A DNA stretch of 64,000 nt from Planctomycetia bacterium (GCA_005799265.1 SYHD01000081.1:1-64000), one strand, 5' to 3'. Shown: positions 17,920-27,627, counted from the first letter of the stretch. The notes: generated by a model not told the origin, from the letters alone. A program made the numbers and translations.

Positions 17920-19152
17920 TCAAATCCGCACGAAGATCTTGTTGCGGTACATCCAGTACAACATGAGCCACAGCGTCAAAAGCACAACGACGCCTGCGAC
18001 CAGCGGCTCCCAGGTGATGTCGCCGTAGCCGTCGAGGAGCTTGAAGACGTCTGCGCCGAGGTGCGTTTTGTAGCTGCTGAGTATGAAGCCGCGGATGAGT
18101 TGGTAGCCGCAGTAGGCGACGATGGAATTGGCGCCGATGACGAGCAGCGGATAAGACCAGTGCCAGAAGCCGGTCAGGTCGATGAGGGCGTAGAATGCCG
18201 CGAGCATGAGGAACGTCCAGCCGCCCGAATACAGCACCCAGGCGGGCGTCCAGATAATTTTGACGATCGGGCACACCTCGAAGTGCTCGGCGGCGAGTCC
18301 GAGGCCCAACCCGGCGGCGCCCAGGCTCAGGAACGCGGCGATCTTCACGATGTGCGGCCAGTCTTTGCGCAACCACATGCCGGCGATGACGCCCAGGAGC
18401 ATGGTGGCGAGGGTCGGAATGAAGTTGAGCGTTGTGTAGCCGGAGCGCTCGTGTGTAAAGGGATTCGCGACTAGTTGGCCTTTGGCCAGTTTGCCGCGCG
18501 GAAATTGGTTCAAGAACCAGAGATCGAAGTCGGCGGCCAGATTCGCGTTCTTATTCCAGTGCGCCATGAAGCCGTCGAAGCGGCCCGGTTCGTTCGCCTT
18601 GACGTTGACGGCGGCGTAATCGAAATCGTCGGGTGGCAAAGGATGCAGCGCGAACGCCGTCCAATACCCGACGACGATGACCACGAACGCGATCCACAGC
18701 ACGATCTGCCGACGGGAATAGGCGAGCAGGAAGAGGAAGACATAGCCCATGCCGATCTGCGTCAGCGTGTCCATGAAGGTCCAGTTAGTCAGCGGCGCGT
18801 AATTGGAGCGCAGGAAGATGCCGAGGAACATCAAGAGGGCCGCCCGCCAGACGGCGTGAAAGAGCATCCAGCCGAAGCCCTGGCCGCGCTCTTCGCGATT
18901 GGTGATCGAAAACGGCAGCGATACGCCGACGAGGAACGAAAACGCCGGCTGGATGAGATCATGCAGGGAGCAGCCGGTCCACTTGACGTGATCGGTATGG
19001 AAGTCCAGTTGCTCCCAGATGAAGTCGCCGGGAAATTGCTTGGCCATGTCGGCGATGCGCAGGGCGCTGTCCATCATGAGCAGCATGACGAAGCCGCGGA
19101 AGGCGTCCACGGAGAGGATGCGCGTCGGGGGCGCGGTGGGAGTGGTGCTCAT
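17920..19152 (-). CDS. DUF5009 / heparan-alpha-glucosaminide N-acetyltransferase-like membrane protein
   Basis: RILSVDAFRGFVMLLMM, multiple TM segments; ATG at 19152. Confidence 0.88.
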   Translation of the reverse strand: MSTTPTAPPTRILSVDAFRGFVMLLMMDSALRIADMAKQFPGDFIWEQLDFHTDHVKWTGCSLHDLIQPAFSFLVGVSLPFSITNREERGQGFGWMLFHAVWRAALLMFLGIFLRSNYAPLTNWTFMDTLTQIGMGYVFLFLLAYSRRQIVLWIAFVVIVVGYWTAFALHPLPPDDFDYAAVNVKANEPGRFDGFMAHWNKNANLAADFDLWFLNQFPRGKLAKGQLVANPFTHERSGYTTLNFIPTLATMLLGVIAGMWLRKDWPHIVKIAAFLSLGAAGLGLGLAAEHFEVCPIVKIIWTPAWVLYSGGWTFLMLAAFYALIDLTGFWHWSYPLLVIGANSIVAYCGYQLIRGFILSSYKTHLGADVFKLLDGYGDITWEPLVAGVVVLLTLWLMLYWMYRNKIFVRI

Positions 19153-19175
19153 AGAATCGTCCTTTGCATTTTCTT

Positions 19176-19233
19176 CGTTTAGCGCTCGCAGTGAAGCGTC
19201 AAGCCGTTGCCGCTTCACTGCGAGCGCTAAACG
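19176..19233. repeat. Family-A palindrome (long arms CGTTTAGCGCTCGCAGTGAAGCG / CGCTTCACTGCGAGCGCTAAACG)
   Basis: About 23-nt perfect arms. Confidence 0.95.
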
Positions 19234-19241
19234 AAAACGGA

Positions 19242-20228
19242 CTATCGACTGATCCGCAGTCCCGAACCCTTTAGCATGGCCTCGACCTCGTCACGCGTGA
19301 TCCAGGCAAAATCGCCGGGGATCGTGTGTTTGAGCGCGCTGGCGGCGACCCCGCAGTCGAGCGCTTTTTGCAAGTCATTTTCAAGCAGGCCGTGAATCAA
19401 GCCCGCCGCGAAAGAATCGCCGGCACCGAGACGATCGACGATCTCCACCTCGTAGGACTTCGTGCGTAGAATCTCGCCGTTGCGATAGCAGATGCCGGTC
19501 CATGAATTCTTCCAGACAAGCGGATTGTCGCGCACCGTGATCGCGATGGTATTCAGCTTGAAGCGTTTTGCCGTCAGCTCCGCGGCTTCCTCGTAGCTCT
19601 TGCCCTTGATGCCGAAGACGCGTTCGATGTCTTCCTCGGTCGTGATCAGCACGTCGGTGTGCGCCATGAGTTCGCTCATGCACTTGCCCGCTTCTGCCGG
19701 TGTCCAGAGCTTGACGCGATAATTGAGATCGATGCTCGTTTGCAGCCCGGCGGCCTTGGCGGCGACGAGAGCTTCCTTCGTGACTTCGGCGGCCGACGCA
19801 CTCAGGCCCGGCGTGATGCCGGTGACGTGAAACCACTTCGCGCCGGCAAACACCTTCGCCCACGGCACGACGCCGGGCATGAGGCTGGCGATGGCAGCGT
19901 TCTTGCGATCGTAGAGCACGCTCGAGGCACGCGGGGCGGCGCCGAATTCGAGGAAGTAGAGGCCGACGCGATCGTCATTCGTCCAGACAACATGCTCGGT
20001 CGAGACGCCAGCTTCGCGTGCACGATTGGCGATCAATCGGCCGAGCGGATTGTTGGTCAACCGCGACACCCATGCGGACGTGCGTCCCAGGCGCGCCAGG
20101 CCGACCGCGGTGTTGAGTTCCGCGCCGCCGACCTTGAGATCGAGGCTTTGCGTTTGTTCCAGGCGCAAGAAATTTGGCGGGCTGAGGCGAATCATCGCTT
20201 CGCCAAAGGTGATGACGTCGAAAGACAT
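19242..20228 (-). CDS. PfkB-family sugar kinase (2-dehydro-3-deoxygluconokinase-like)
   Basis: FGEAMIRLSPPNFLRLEQTQSLDLKVGGAELNTAVGLARLG; VDRLGAGDSFAAGLIHGLL. Confidence 0.9.
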   Translation of the reverse strand: MSFDVITFGEAMIRLSPPNFLRLEQTQSLDLKVGGAELNTAVGLARLGRTSAWVSRLTNNPLGRLIANRAREAGVSTEHVVWTNDDRVGLYFLEFGAAPRASSVLYDRKNAAIASLMPGVVPWAKVFAGAKWFHVTGITPGLSASAAEVTKEALVAAKAAGLQTSIDLNYRVKLWTPAEAGKCMSELMAHTDVLITTEEDIERVFGIKGKSYEEAAELTAKRFKLNTIAITVRDNPLVWKNSWTGICYRNGEILRTKSYEVEIVDRLGAGDSFAAGLIHGLLENDLQKALDCGVAASALKHTIPGDFAWITRDEVEAMLKGSGLRISR

Positions 20229-20415
20229 GAAGGCTCCATCGCAGAGTTCGGAAAGAAGAATGAAGGTAGATTACTTCTGCACTCGGCACTCTGCAATCTG
20301 CAATCGAATAAAAAGAGCATCCCTCCCCAGGGGCAGGGAGGGATGCGGTGAACGGGTTTGGGGGAGTGGCGCTTGACGGGATGGTGAAGGGTCTGTTTCC
20401 GAAAGGGGAGGGAAA

Positions 20416-20446
20416 ACCCAAGGCCCACGGGGGTTGGGCCTTGGGT
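20416..20446. repeat. Hairpin ACCCAAGGCCCA...TGGGCCTTGGGT
   Basis: 12-bp perfect arms in the intergenic region between kdgK-like and uronate isomerase-like genes. Confidence 0.85.
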
Positions 20447-20700
20447 CGCGGAACCTGGCAACTCACTGCGACGAACGTTGGCCTTGGGGGAAGGCCCTCT
20501 GTTCCGGGGGTGTTCATCGCTTTGTCTTGCCGTTGAAATAGGAAAGCAAGCGGCATGCCAATTCGCCAAAATATTTGTGGCGACTCAGGCAAATGGCTTC
20601 TATTCCCTGGTGAATATGGACTTATGCCTAGCGCAATAATTCATGACCGCGCCGACGTTGGCGTTGGACGCCTGGGAAAACTTTTCCGGTGGGTTGGTTT

Positions 20701-20718
20701 TTACAATTGAAATTGTAA
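20701..20718. promoter_or_regulatory. Perfect 18-bp palindrome TTACAATTGAAATTGTAA, candidate operator
   Basis: In the divergent intergenic region, 46 bp upstream of ATG 20765. Confidence 0.5.
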
Positions 20719-20764
20719 GAATGGCATCAGAATCGTGCATTCGGACTCAAGTCAGGAGTGGCCA

Positions 20765-22039
20765 ATGTTGACCGACCGTTTGACGCGTGACCTCTATACG
20801 GAGATTTGCCGAATCCCGCTTATCGACCCGCATTCGCACATAAACCCACACGCGGCCGCGGCGAAGTCGCTCGACGACATTCTCGGCTATCACTATTACA
20901 CGGAGCTCGCGCATTCCGCAGGCATGAGCCAGGCGCCTTTGGCCGCTGACGTACCGCCGCGCGAACGGGTGCGTGCGATCTTGGGACATTTGGACAGCAT
21001 CGACAATACGGCACAATATAGTTGGTTTCTTGAAATTGCGCAGACCTTCCTTGGCTTCAAAGGCGAACGTGTCACCGCTGCCGATTGCGATACCCTGTGT
21101 GATGCGGCCGAGCGTCTGATGGGGCAGTCGGACTGGGAAGATCAGGTGCTCCAGAGATCGCATGTCGAGAAGGTATTTTTGACCAATGATTTCGACGATC
21201 CGCTGGAAGGCTTTGACACCAATCGCTACGTCCCGTGTTTGCGGACGGACGATCTCGTTTTCCATCTCGACAAGCCGCCAATAAGGGAACGCCTGGCGCG
21301 GGCGACCGGTATCGACGCGGGGAACGCCGAGCAACTGCAAGATGCGATCGGGCATCTTTTCCAGCACTTCACGCAGCATGGCGCCAAAGCGTGCGCCATT
21401 TCGCTGCCTCCCGATTTTTCGCCTGCGCCGGTCTCCAACCTCGATCTGACGGTTGCCCTGGGCGAACTGATCGGGGGCAACGATGACGCCAACCAGCGCC
21501 GTACCTGCGCCAACGGCGTCTTCTGGATGCTTGCCGAGCATTGCCGGGAGTTTAGCTTGCCGTTTGATCTGATGATCGGCGTCAATCGGCGTGTCTATCG
21601 TACAGGCGTTTTTCAAGGGCAGGACCTCTTCGACCAACGGACGTCGCTCATTCAGTACGCGGAGTTGTTCAACGCTTTTCCGGAGGTGACGTTTCCGATC
21701 TCGGTGCTGACGAGTTCGCAGAATCAGGAGCTGGTCAGTTACAGCTGGATCTTCCCGAACGTCGTGACCAGCGGGCACTGGTGGTACTCGAACATCCCCG
21801 CCTACATTACGCATGACGCTCGCGCCCGTTTGCAGGCGGTGCCGAAGACGAAGCAGCTCGGCTACTATAGCGATGCGTACAAGCTGGAGTTCATCCTGCC
21901 GAAGTACAACATGTATCGCCGCATCCTCGCGCAAATCCTCGCCGACGATTTCGTGCGCCCCGGCGTCTATTCCGAAACGCAAGCGATTGCCCTGGCTCGG
22001 CTATTATTGCGTGAGAACAGTGAGCGAATCTTTTCGTAG
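20765..22039 (+). CDS. Uronate (glucuronate) isomerase-like amidohydrolase-superfamily protein
   Basis: LIDPHSHINPHAAAAKSLDDILGYHYYTELAHSAGM; DPLEGFDTNRYVPCLRTDDLV; divergent from canonical UxaC. Confidence 0.75.
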   Translation: MLTDRLTRDLYTEICRIPLIDPHSHINPHAAAAKSLDDILGYHYYTELAHSAGMSQAPLAADVPPRERVRAILGHLDSIDNTAQYSWFLEIAQTFLGFKGERVTAADCDTLCDAAERLMGQSDWEDQVLQRSHVEKVFLTNDFDDPLEGFDTNRYVPCLRTDDLVFHLDKPPIRERLARATGIDAGNAEQLQDAIGHLFQHFTQHGAKACAISLPPDFSPAPVSNLDLTVALGELIGGNDDANQRRTCANGVFWMLAEHCREFSLPFDLMIGVNRRVYRTGVFQGQDLFDQRTSLIQYAELFNAFPEVTFPISVLTSSQNQELVSYSWIFPNVVTSGHWWYSNIPAYITHDARARLQAVPKTKQLGYYSDAYKLEFILPKYNMYRRILAQILADDFVRPGVYSETQAIALARLLLRENSERIFS

Positions 22040-22112
22040 AGAGAGCGGCCGCGCTTGCCGATTTGAGTGTGAAGAGAGGTAAGCGAGGCCGTCTGCCATA
22101 GGGAGGCGACAC

Positions 22113-22721
22113 TTGAGAATCGCGGTCCTGCTCTCAGGCAACGGCATGACACTGCAGAATCTGCACGACCTCAGCGTCGCGGGGAAGCTGCCGGTCCAGA
22201 TCGTGCTCGTCGTTGCCAACAAGCCGGACGCGTTCGGGCTCGAACGGGCCAAGAAGATAAACGTGCCCGCCCATGTGATTTCCCGGAAAGACGCAGGTTC
22301 GCTTGAAGAGTTCAGCCGACGTATTTTCGAGAAGTGCCGCGCGGCGAAGGTCGATCTTGTCGTCCTCGGCGGATTTCTGACACTCGTGCAAGTGCCTGAC
22401 GACTTTCTTGGCCGTGTGATGAATATCCATCCGGCTTTGATCCCGGCGTTCTGCGGCAAGGGCTTCTATGGGCATCATGTTCATGAAGCGGTGCTGGAAG
22501 CGGGCGTGAAGGTGACGGGCTGCACCGTTCACTTCGCGGACAATCAATACGATCACGGGCCGATCATCTTGCAGCGACCGGTGCAGGTCCAGGAGGACGA
22601 CACGCCCAAGACGCTGGCGGCGCGCGTGTTCGCGGAGGAATGTCGGGCGTACCCGGAGGCGATTCGATTGTTTGCGGAAGGTCGGCTAAAGATCGACGGG
22701 CGGCGCGTGTGCGTGCTGTAG
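22113..22721 (+). CDS. purN: Phosphoribosylglycinamide formyltransferase
   Basis: AVLLSGNGMTLQNL, MNIHPALIPAF, GCTVHFADNQYDHGPIILQRPV; TTG start. Confidence 0.93.
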   Translation: MRIAVLLSGNGMTLQNLHDLSVAGKLPVQIVLVVANKPDAFGLERAKKINVPAHVISRKDAGSLEEFSRRIFEKCRAAKVDLVVLGGFLTLVQVPDDFLGRVMNIHPALIPAFCGKGFYGHHVHEAVLEAGVKVTGCTVHFADNQYDHGPIILQRPVQVQEDDTPKTLAARVFAEECRAYPEAIRLFAEGRLKIDGRRVCVL

Positions 22722-22737
22722 CCTGCCCGCACCAATT

Positions 22738-22785
22738 ACGGCGCGGAGCTCCGTGCCACATTGTGGTACGACGCTCCGCGTCGTG
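22738..22785. repeat. Family-B element (CGGAGCTCCGTGCCACATTGTGGTACGACGCTCCGCGTCGTG)
   Basis: Shares the CACATTGTGG core and ACGCTCCGCGTCGTG arm with 26387-26436. Confidence 0.8.
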
Positions 22786-22810
22786 AATGATTGCGAAGTC
22801 TGCCAGCGGC

Positions 22811-23353
22811 TCAAGATTCGGCGAGCAGGGCCTCGACGGTGCGCTCGAGGTCGGCGCCGCGGAGGTGGGTGCTGCGCAGGACGCCCTTCTGGTCGATCAC
22901 GTAGATGGAAGGCCAGGCCTCGACACGCCAGCGCCGATTGATGGGGTCGCTGGCGCCGGCCGTCTTTACGTTGGTCCACGTCATGCGTTCCGCGGCAATC
23001 ATCGTCCTGGCCGCGTCGTGATCCTGATCGTTGTTGACGCTGATGAGCGTGAAGGGCTTGTCACGCAGGCGTTCGACCATCTCGCGCTCGTGCGGAATCA
23101 TCTTGCGACAGGGCGGACAGTTCGTGGACCAGAAGACGACCACGACGACCTTGCCGCGCTGATCGCTCAGCTTGACGCGTTTACCGTCGAAATCCTCGCC
23201 GTCGAGTTCAGGCGCCGGTTTGCCGATGCGCGGCCCCGAGATGCGCGCGAACGGCCGGTCAGGGAGCTGGAGCCATTTCCATTGCGCGCAGCCCGACGTG
23301 AAGAGTAGAACGCTCAACAACACCGGCGCGAGTATGGCCGTCTTTGGCATCAC
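22811..23353 (-). CDS. TlpA-family thioredoxin-like lipoprotein
   Basis: Lipobox-like LLFTSGCAQW; VVVVFWSTNCPPCRKMIPHERE. Confidence 0.9.
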   Translation of the reverse strand: MMPKTAILAPVLLSVLLFTSGCAQWKWLQLPDRPFARISGPRIGKPAPELDGEDFDGKRVKLSDQRGKVVVVVFWSTNCPPCRKMIPHEREMVERLRDKPFTLISVNNDQDHDAARTMIAAERMTWTNVKTAGASDPINRRWRVEAWPSIYVIDQKGVLRSTHLRGADLERTVEALLAES

Positions 23354-23461
23354 ATCGTCTCCAATCAGACCGATTCCGGCGGGAGAATAGCGAGGCGGCG
23401 GCGATCTGTCAGCGCCAAGATTAGGGGGGGCCTCTCAATTTTAGCGGGGGTTTGAATGCGG

Positions 23462-23578
23462 AATGAGCCACGGATCAAACACAGATGAAACACGGACAAG
23501 ACGGGAAGGATAGGGGGCGGCATTCTGCTCTGCATTTTTCCTGTCCGTGTTTCATCTGTGTTTGATCCGTGGCTCATT
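23462..23578. repeat. Long inverted repeat with perfect 37-bp arms
   Basis: AATGAGCCACGGATCAAACACAGATGAAACACGGACA at 23462-23498 and its exact reverse complement at 23542-23578. Confidence 0.95.
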
Positions 23579-23661
23579 TCCACTATTCACACATGGGAGA
23601 TATTGTTGTGCCAAAATCGGGACGCCCCCCAAGAGGGCCGCCGATGCTCGAATTGTAAAGT

Positions 23662-24756
23662 TTACCAGCCTTCCGCCAGCACGCGTTTCGCCAGCCGACG
23701 CTGGGGTGCGCTGAGCGGGTAGGCGTGCAGATCTGCCGGGCGCACCCACGCGGCATTCGCATGGAGACCGGCACGCACGACGCCCCGGCGATGCGCGACG
23801 TCCAGACACGTCATCGTGATGCGAAATCGCGTCACGCTATGGCGAATAGCGGCGAACTCATCGGCGACGTCCCCCTCGATGCCGAGACCCTGCAATAGAC
23901 GAAGACCGGCTGCCTTCGTTGATTCTCCGTCTTCCAGGGCATGATGCGGAAACTCCCACATCTTCGCCCAACGGCCTTGGTCGGGCCGCTGGACGATCAA
24001 CAGCTTGCCGCGTTTGCGGACGACGACGGCGACCTCCTCAATTGCAATGATCCTGGGTGATTTCACGCGCATCGGGATTTCATGCTGCCGGTCTTGCAGG
24101 TGAGCCAGACAATGCCGTGATAATGGGCATGCCGAGCAATTCGGCCCGGTTGGCGTGCAGACAAGAGCGCCGAGTTCCATCATCGCCTGATTGAAAGCCC
24201 CCGCCAAGCGCGTCGGCACGAGCGACTCGGCCAAGCGCCAGAGTTGGTTGCGCGTGGCGGCTTCCTTCGGATTCTCGGCGAGGGCGAACAGCCGGCACAA
24301 TACGCGTGCGCTGTTCGCTTCCAAGATCGGCAGCGACCGGTCGTAGGCTTGCGATAGGACCGCGTTGGTCGTATAGCGGCCGAAGCCCGGCAGTGTGCCT
24401 AGGTAAGCGGGATCGTCAGGAATCGTCGCGTGATTGTCGCGCACCAGCTGCCGGGCCGAACGCCAAAGATCGCGTGCCCGGCGATAGTAGCCCAGCCCTT
24501 CCCAAAGGCGCAAGACCGTTTGCTCATCGGCATGGGCCAAGTGCGCCAAGGACGGGAATCGTTGGAGAAAACGCTCGAAATAGGGACTGACGGTCACGAC
24601 CTGGGTTTGCTGCAACATCACCTCGCTGATCCAGATCGCATAAGAATCGCGCGTGTCGCGCCAGGGCAACGCACGCGCGTTCCTGCGAAACCATGTCAGC
24701 AGTCGGCGGCGCACGGGGACGGGGTCGAGAGAATGGAGATGTGGAATGGATGCCAT
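23662..24756 (-). CDS. mutY: A/G-specific adenine glycosylase
   Basis: ALPWRDTRDSYAIWISEVMLQQTQV; LPGFGRYTTNAVLS; Fe-S cysteines CTPTGPNCSACPLSRHC; C-terminal NUDIX-like domain. Confidence 0.95.
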   Translation of the reverse strand: MASIPHLHSLDPVPVRRRLLTWFRRNARALPWRDTRDSYAIWISEVMLQQTQVVTVSPYFERFLQRFPSLAHLAHADEQTVLRLWEGLGYYRRARDLWRSARQLVRDNHATIPDDPAYLGTLPGFGRYTTNAVLSQAYDRSLPILEANSARVLCRLFALAENPKEAATRNQLWRLAESLVPTRLAGAFNQAMMELGALVCTPTGPNCSACPLSRHCLAHLQDRQHEIPMRVKSPRIIAIEEVAVVVRKRGKLLIVQRPDQGRWAKMWEFPHHALEDGESTKAAGLRLLQGLGIEGDVADEFAAIRHSVTRFRITMTCLDVAHRRGVVRAGLHANAAWVRPADLHAYPLSAPQRRLAKRVLAEGW

Positions 24757-24787
24757 GCTTGGCAGTGTCCGAAGGGAATTGACGGCG

Positions 24788-24857
24788 TTCGTGGCGGCGA
24801 GATTTCGATCTTGTCAACTTGTCATCGTAGATCGACAACCCAGGAGTTTTGCCGCCA
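24788..24857. repeat. Family-C element (GTGGCGGCGAGATTTCGATCTTG ... TTTTGCCGCCAC)
   Basis: Terminal inverted sequence GTGGCGGC/GCCGCCAC; related copy at 48153-48222. Confidence 0.65.
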
Positions 24858-24892
24858 CGTATATCGGAGACCTTCCCGAGCAATCCTTCCCA

Positions 24893-25555
24893 TTATTGTT
24901 CGAGTGTGGTATTCTCGCGTTGGCCGGAGCGCATCCTTTCGATCAGCGCCTTGGCGGCGTCTTGGGCGGCACTGCCATTGGATTTGCTTTTGGGGAGCTT
25001 CGGTTTTCTTTCCTCGACCTTGACGGTGTCGGCCTCCTTCGGCGGCGCCGGTTCCTCCGTGGGTTTGAACATGGGAATGTCCATCACTGTCGAACCTTCG
25101 GGAATATGGTCATCGGCGGACTCCATCGCAGCCGTACCCTCGGGCGCTGCATCTTCCTCGGTCGACAAAAGCGAGGCTGCGGCGTCATCGTCCGTGCCGG
25201 CTGCGGTTTTCTGCACGGGCGGCGGTGTCGTTGCCGTCGATTTTTTCGGGGCCGGCACGCCTTCGATCACCACTTTGAAACTCAACGGTCCGACCTTCAA
25301 AACGTCGCCGTCGTGAAGCGGCACTTCGCCCTTGACCTGTTGATCGTTCACGAAGGTTCCGTTGGTGCTGTCGAAATCGCGCAGAAATACTTGGCCATTC
25401 TTTACGAGGACCGCGCAATGGCGCTTGCTGATCATGGCGCTGCCGGGACGGAGATTGCACTGAGGATCACGACCGATAATGAACTGAGCGACGTTGATAG
25501 GAAGCGTCTTGCCAGCCGAGTTGCCCACTGACATGACCATCAAACTGATTTTCAT
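24893..25555 (-). CDS. FHA-domain protein
   Basis: LPINVAQFIIGRDPQCNLRPGSAMISKRHCAVLVKNGQVFLRDFDSTNGTFVND. Confidence 0.93.
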   Translation of the reverse strand: MKISLMVMSVGNSAGKTLPINVAQFIIGRDPQCNLRPGSAMISKRHCAVLVKNGQVFLRDFDSTNGTFVNDQQVKGEVPLHDGDVLKVGPLSFKVVIEGVPAPKKSTATTPPPVQKTAAGTDDDAAASLLSTEEDAAPEGTAAMESADDHIPEGSTVMDIPMFKPTEEPAPPKEADTVKVEERKPKLPKSKSNGSAAQDAAKALIERMRSGQRENTTLEQ

Positions 25556-25913
25556 GATTCAACCTCAACATGCGGGAGGTTTCTTGGTGACGGGCCGATT
25601 GGGTGCAGGATTTCTCCATCCTGTGAGTCAACCCCAGCTCATTTCCTCATTTTAGCAGCGCCTCGGCTTGAATTTGGACGACATGACCGTCTGCTTGGGG
25701 ACATTGAACTTTCATCCTATCGCAAACGTCTCGCATCCTCACTGCTGGTTTCGAGAAATTTGCATGGACATTTGGGGGGCGAACCCAACTTAGGTTTTAT
25801 GTTATCACGGCTTCGCAAGGTCAGGCAATGGAAAAATTCCGAAAAAATGCCGCCCTGGTCACTCGCGCTGGGGTTACTGACAAGGCGGCATTGATCGGCA
25901 TGCCTGCCGCAGG

Positions 25914-26147
25914 CTAGAACCATGCCTTCTTCTCGACAACATAGGTCTGATAGAACTCTTCATCGGTTTTCATGAGGTAGATGATGCCCTCGACCCAGCC
26001 GAGCAACCCGCAACCGCCGCATGTCAGGATCCTGATGATGCCGCCCGTGGTATCGCCGAGCATGAAACGGTGGACGCCCAAGTAGCCGAGCAAGATTCCA
26101 CAAATTGCTACCGTGACCCTATTCGAGCCATTCTGCTGTTCAGCCAT
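25914..26147 (-). CDS. TM2-domain protein
   Basis: VAICGILLGYLGVHRFMLGDTTGGIIRILTCGGCGLLGWVEGIIYL; ATG at 26147. Confidence 0.92.
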   Translation of the reverse strand: MAEQQNGSNRVTVAICGILLGYLGVHRFMLGDTTGGIIRILTCGGCGLLGWVEGIIYLMKTDEEFYQTYVVEKKAWF

Positions 26148-26386
26148 GTCCGTCCCTTCACTAAGGTGTGTTTTTGGAAGATATATGAAGTTGGAGTGAA
26201 TTAATACGAAGTTCTTGAAGGCATTGCAAGCGAAAAATCGGTGGATTGCGCTCTTCCGGCAGTCTCGTCTGGTAAAATGTATCATCCCGAATCGCACCAA
26301 GACTCCCTGGCAAGCAAGCAGGTAACTCTGCTTCCTTCCACGCGCGGCTCGAGGCTACGGGCAGTTGGAAAGATACTCGTAGCCAA

Positions 26387-26436
26387 TGCGACGCGGAGCG
26401 TCGCACCACATTGTGGCACGACGCTCCGCGTCGTGG
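26387..26436. repeat. Family-B element GACGCGGAGCGTCGCACCACATTGTGGCACGACGCTCCGCGTCGTGG
   Basis: Near-perfect palindrome centred on CCACATTGTGG. Confidence 0.92.
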
Positions 26437-26488
26437 ATTTTTACGATTAATTCTGCTGCTCGCCTTGGCAAAAAAACGGCCTCGCGCG

Positions 26489-26713
26489 TCACTGCTTCCC
26501 TTGCTCGTCGTAGTACGCCTTGGCGGCTTCTTCCAGGCTGTTCAATTCCTTGGGCAACGGATAAGGCGGCGACGGCGGGAAATATTGCGGGAAGTGCTTC
26601 AAGTAATGAGGCGAGGGAAGCGTGAGGCCCGCCTCGCGCACCCAGGTTTGGCAGCCGCTTAGGAGCGACAGCGTGAGGGCAACGAACAAGACGAGGCGGC
26701 TCTTGTGCTTCAT
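26489..26713 (-). CDS. Small putative lipoprotein
   Basis: 74 aa, MKHKSRLVLFVALTLSLLSGCQTW lipobox. Confidence 0.65.
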   Translation of the reverse strand: MKHKSRLVLFVALTLSLLSGCQTWVREAGLTLPSPHYLKHFPQYFPPSPPYPLPKELNSLEEAAKAYYDEQGKQ

Positions 26714-26838
26714 GTTATTCGCCTTTCTTGGCTATTCGCGAGCTTCGATGCGGAGTTGGCCCGCATCCTCGGCACGATCGGCTCTCTTTACCTCATCGGC
26801 ACAGTTTGCCGAAACATTGAGCGAAATTTTGCCAAGGC

Positions 26839-27627
26839 GTGAAGATCGTCAAGGATGGACCGGCGTGCACGGTTTCTATACCAAATTGGGGTAAACCAAT
26901 GTGCCGCGTGAGTTGGCCAATGCCGCCGGTCCGACATCCTTTACTCCTTCGCTGGCAAGAGCCGCACGACCCCTTGCCGGTGCGCGTGATCCGCGCTCCG
27001 GGGAGTAGCCGCGCGCCGCTGTGGTTCGAGCGGGATTCGCGCGGCCAAACGCAGGGGCACGATCGGCCATTCGATTTTTGCGCCAACGTGCAGGCGCTCG
27101 TGATGGACATTGCCATCCGCTGTCCCGATTTTCGGCATTTGCAAGTGCCGCGCATCCTCGTCACGGCATCGCAAGCGCGGGCCAGCTCGCTGCGCGGCTT
27201 GCAGGCGCGCGTCACGCCGCTGCGTTTCCCCGGCGGCGCATTGATCCGACAGCGACGCGGCGTCCCGTTTCAAATCCAACGTTATTTTCTGGGCGAACAC
27301 GAGTACCTTTACCTGATGACGTTCAGTTTGCCGCGCTATCTCGATCAGGAATTCGACCAGAAGCTCGTGACGCTGTTTCACGAGTTGTATCACATGAGCC
27401 CTGCCTTCGACGGCGACCTGCGCCGGCACGAAGGACGTTACGCAATACACACGCATAGCCAGCGCGACTATGATGAACGCATGGTCGAGTACGCTCGCGC
27501 CTATTTGGCCGCCCGACCCGAGCCGGCGTTGTACGGCTTCCTGCGCATGAACTTCGCACAGCTCGAAGAACGGCACGGCGCGATCACGGGCATCGTCGTA
27601 CCCCGGCCCAAGATGATCCCCGTTTAG
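26839..27627 (+). CDS. Putative zinc metallopeptidase (HExxH)
   Basis: LVTLFHELYHMSPAFDGDLRRHEGRYAIHTHSQRDYDERM; start uncertain (26899 possible). Confidence 0.78.
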   Translation: MKIVKDGPACTVSIPNWGKPMCRVSWPMPPVRHPLLLRWQEPHDPLPVRVIRAPGSSRAPLWFERDSRGQTQGHDRPFDFCANVQALVMDIAIRCPDFRHLQVPRILVTASQARASSLRGLQARVTPLRFPGGALIRQRRGVPFQIQRYFLGEHEYLYLMTFSLPRYLDQEFDQKLVTLFHELYHMSPAFDGDLRRHEGRYAIHTHSQRDYDERMVEYARAYLAARPEPALYGFLRMNFAQLEERHGAITGIVVPRPKMIPV

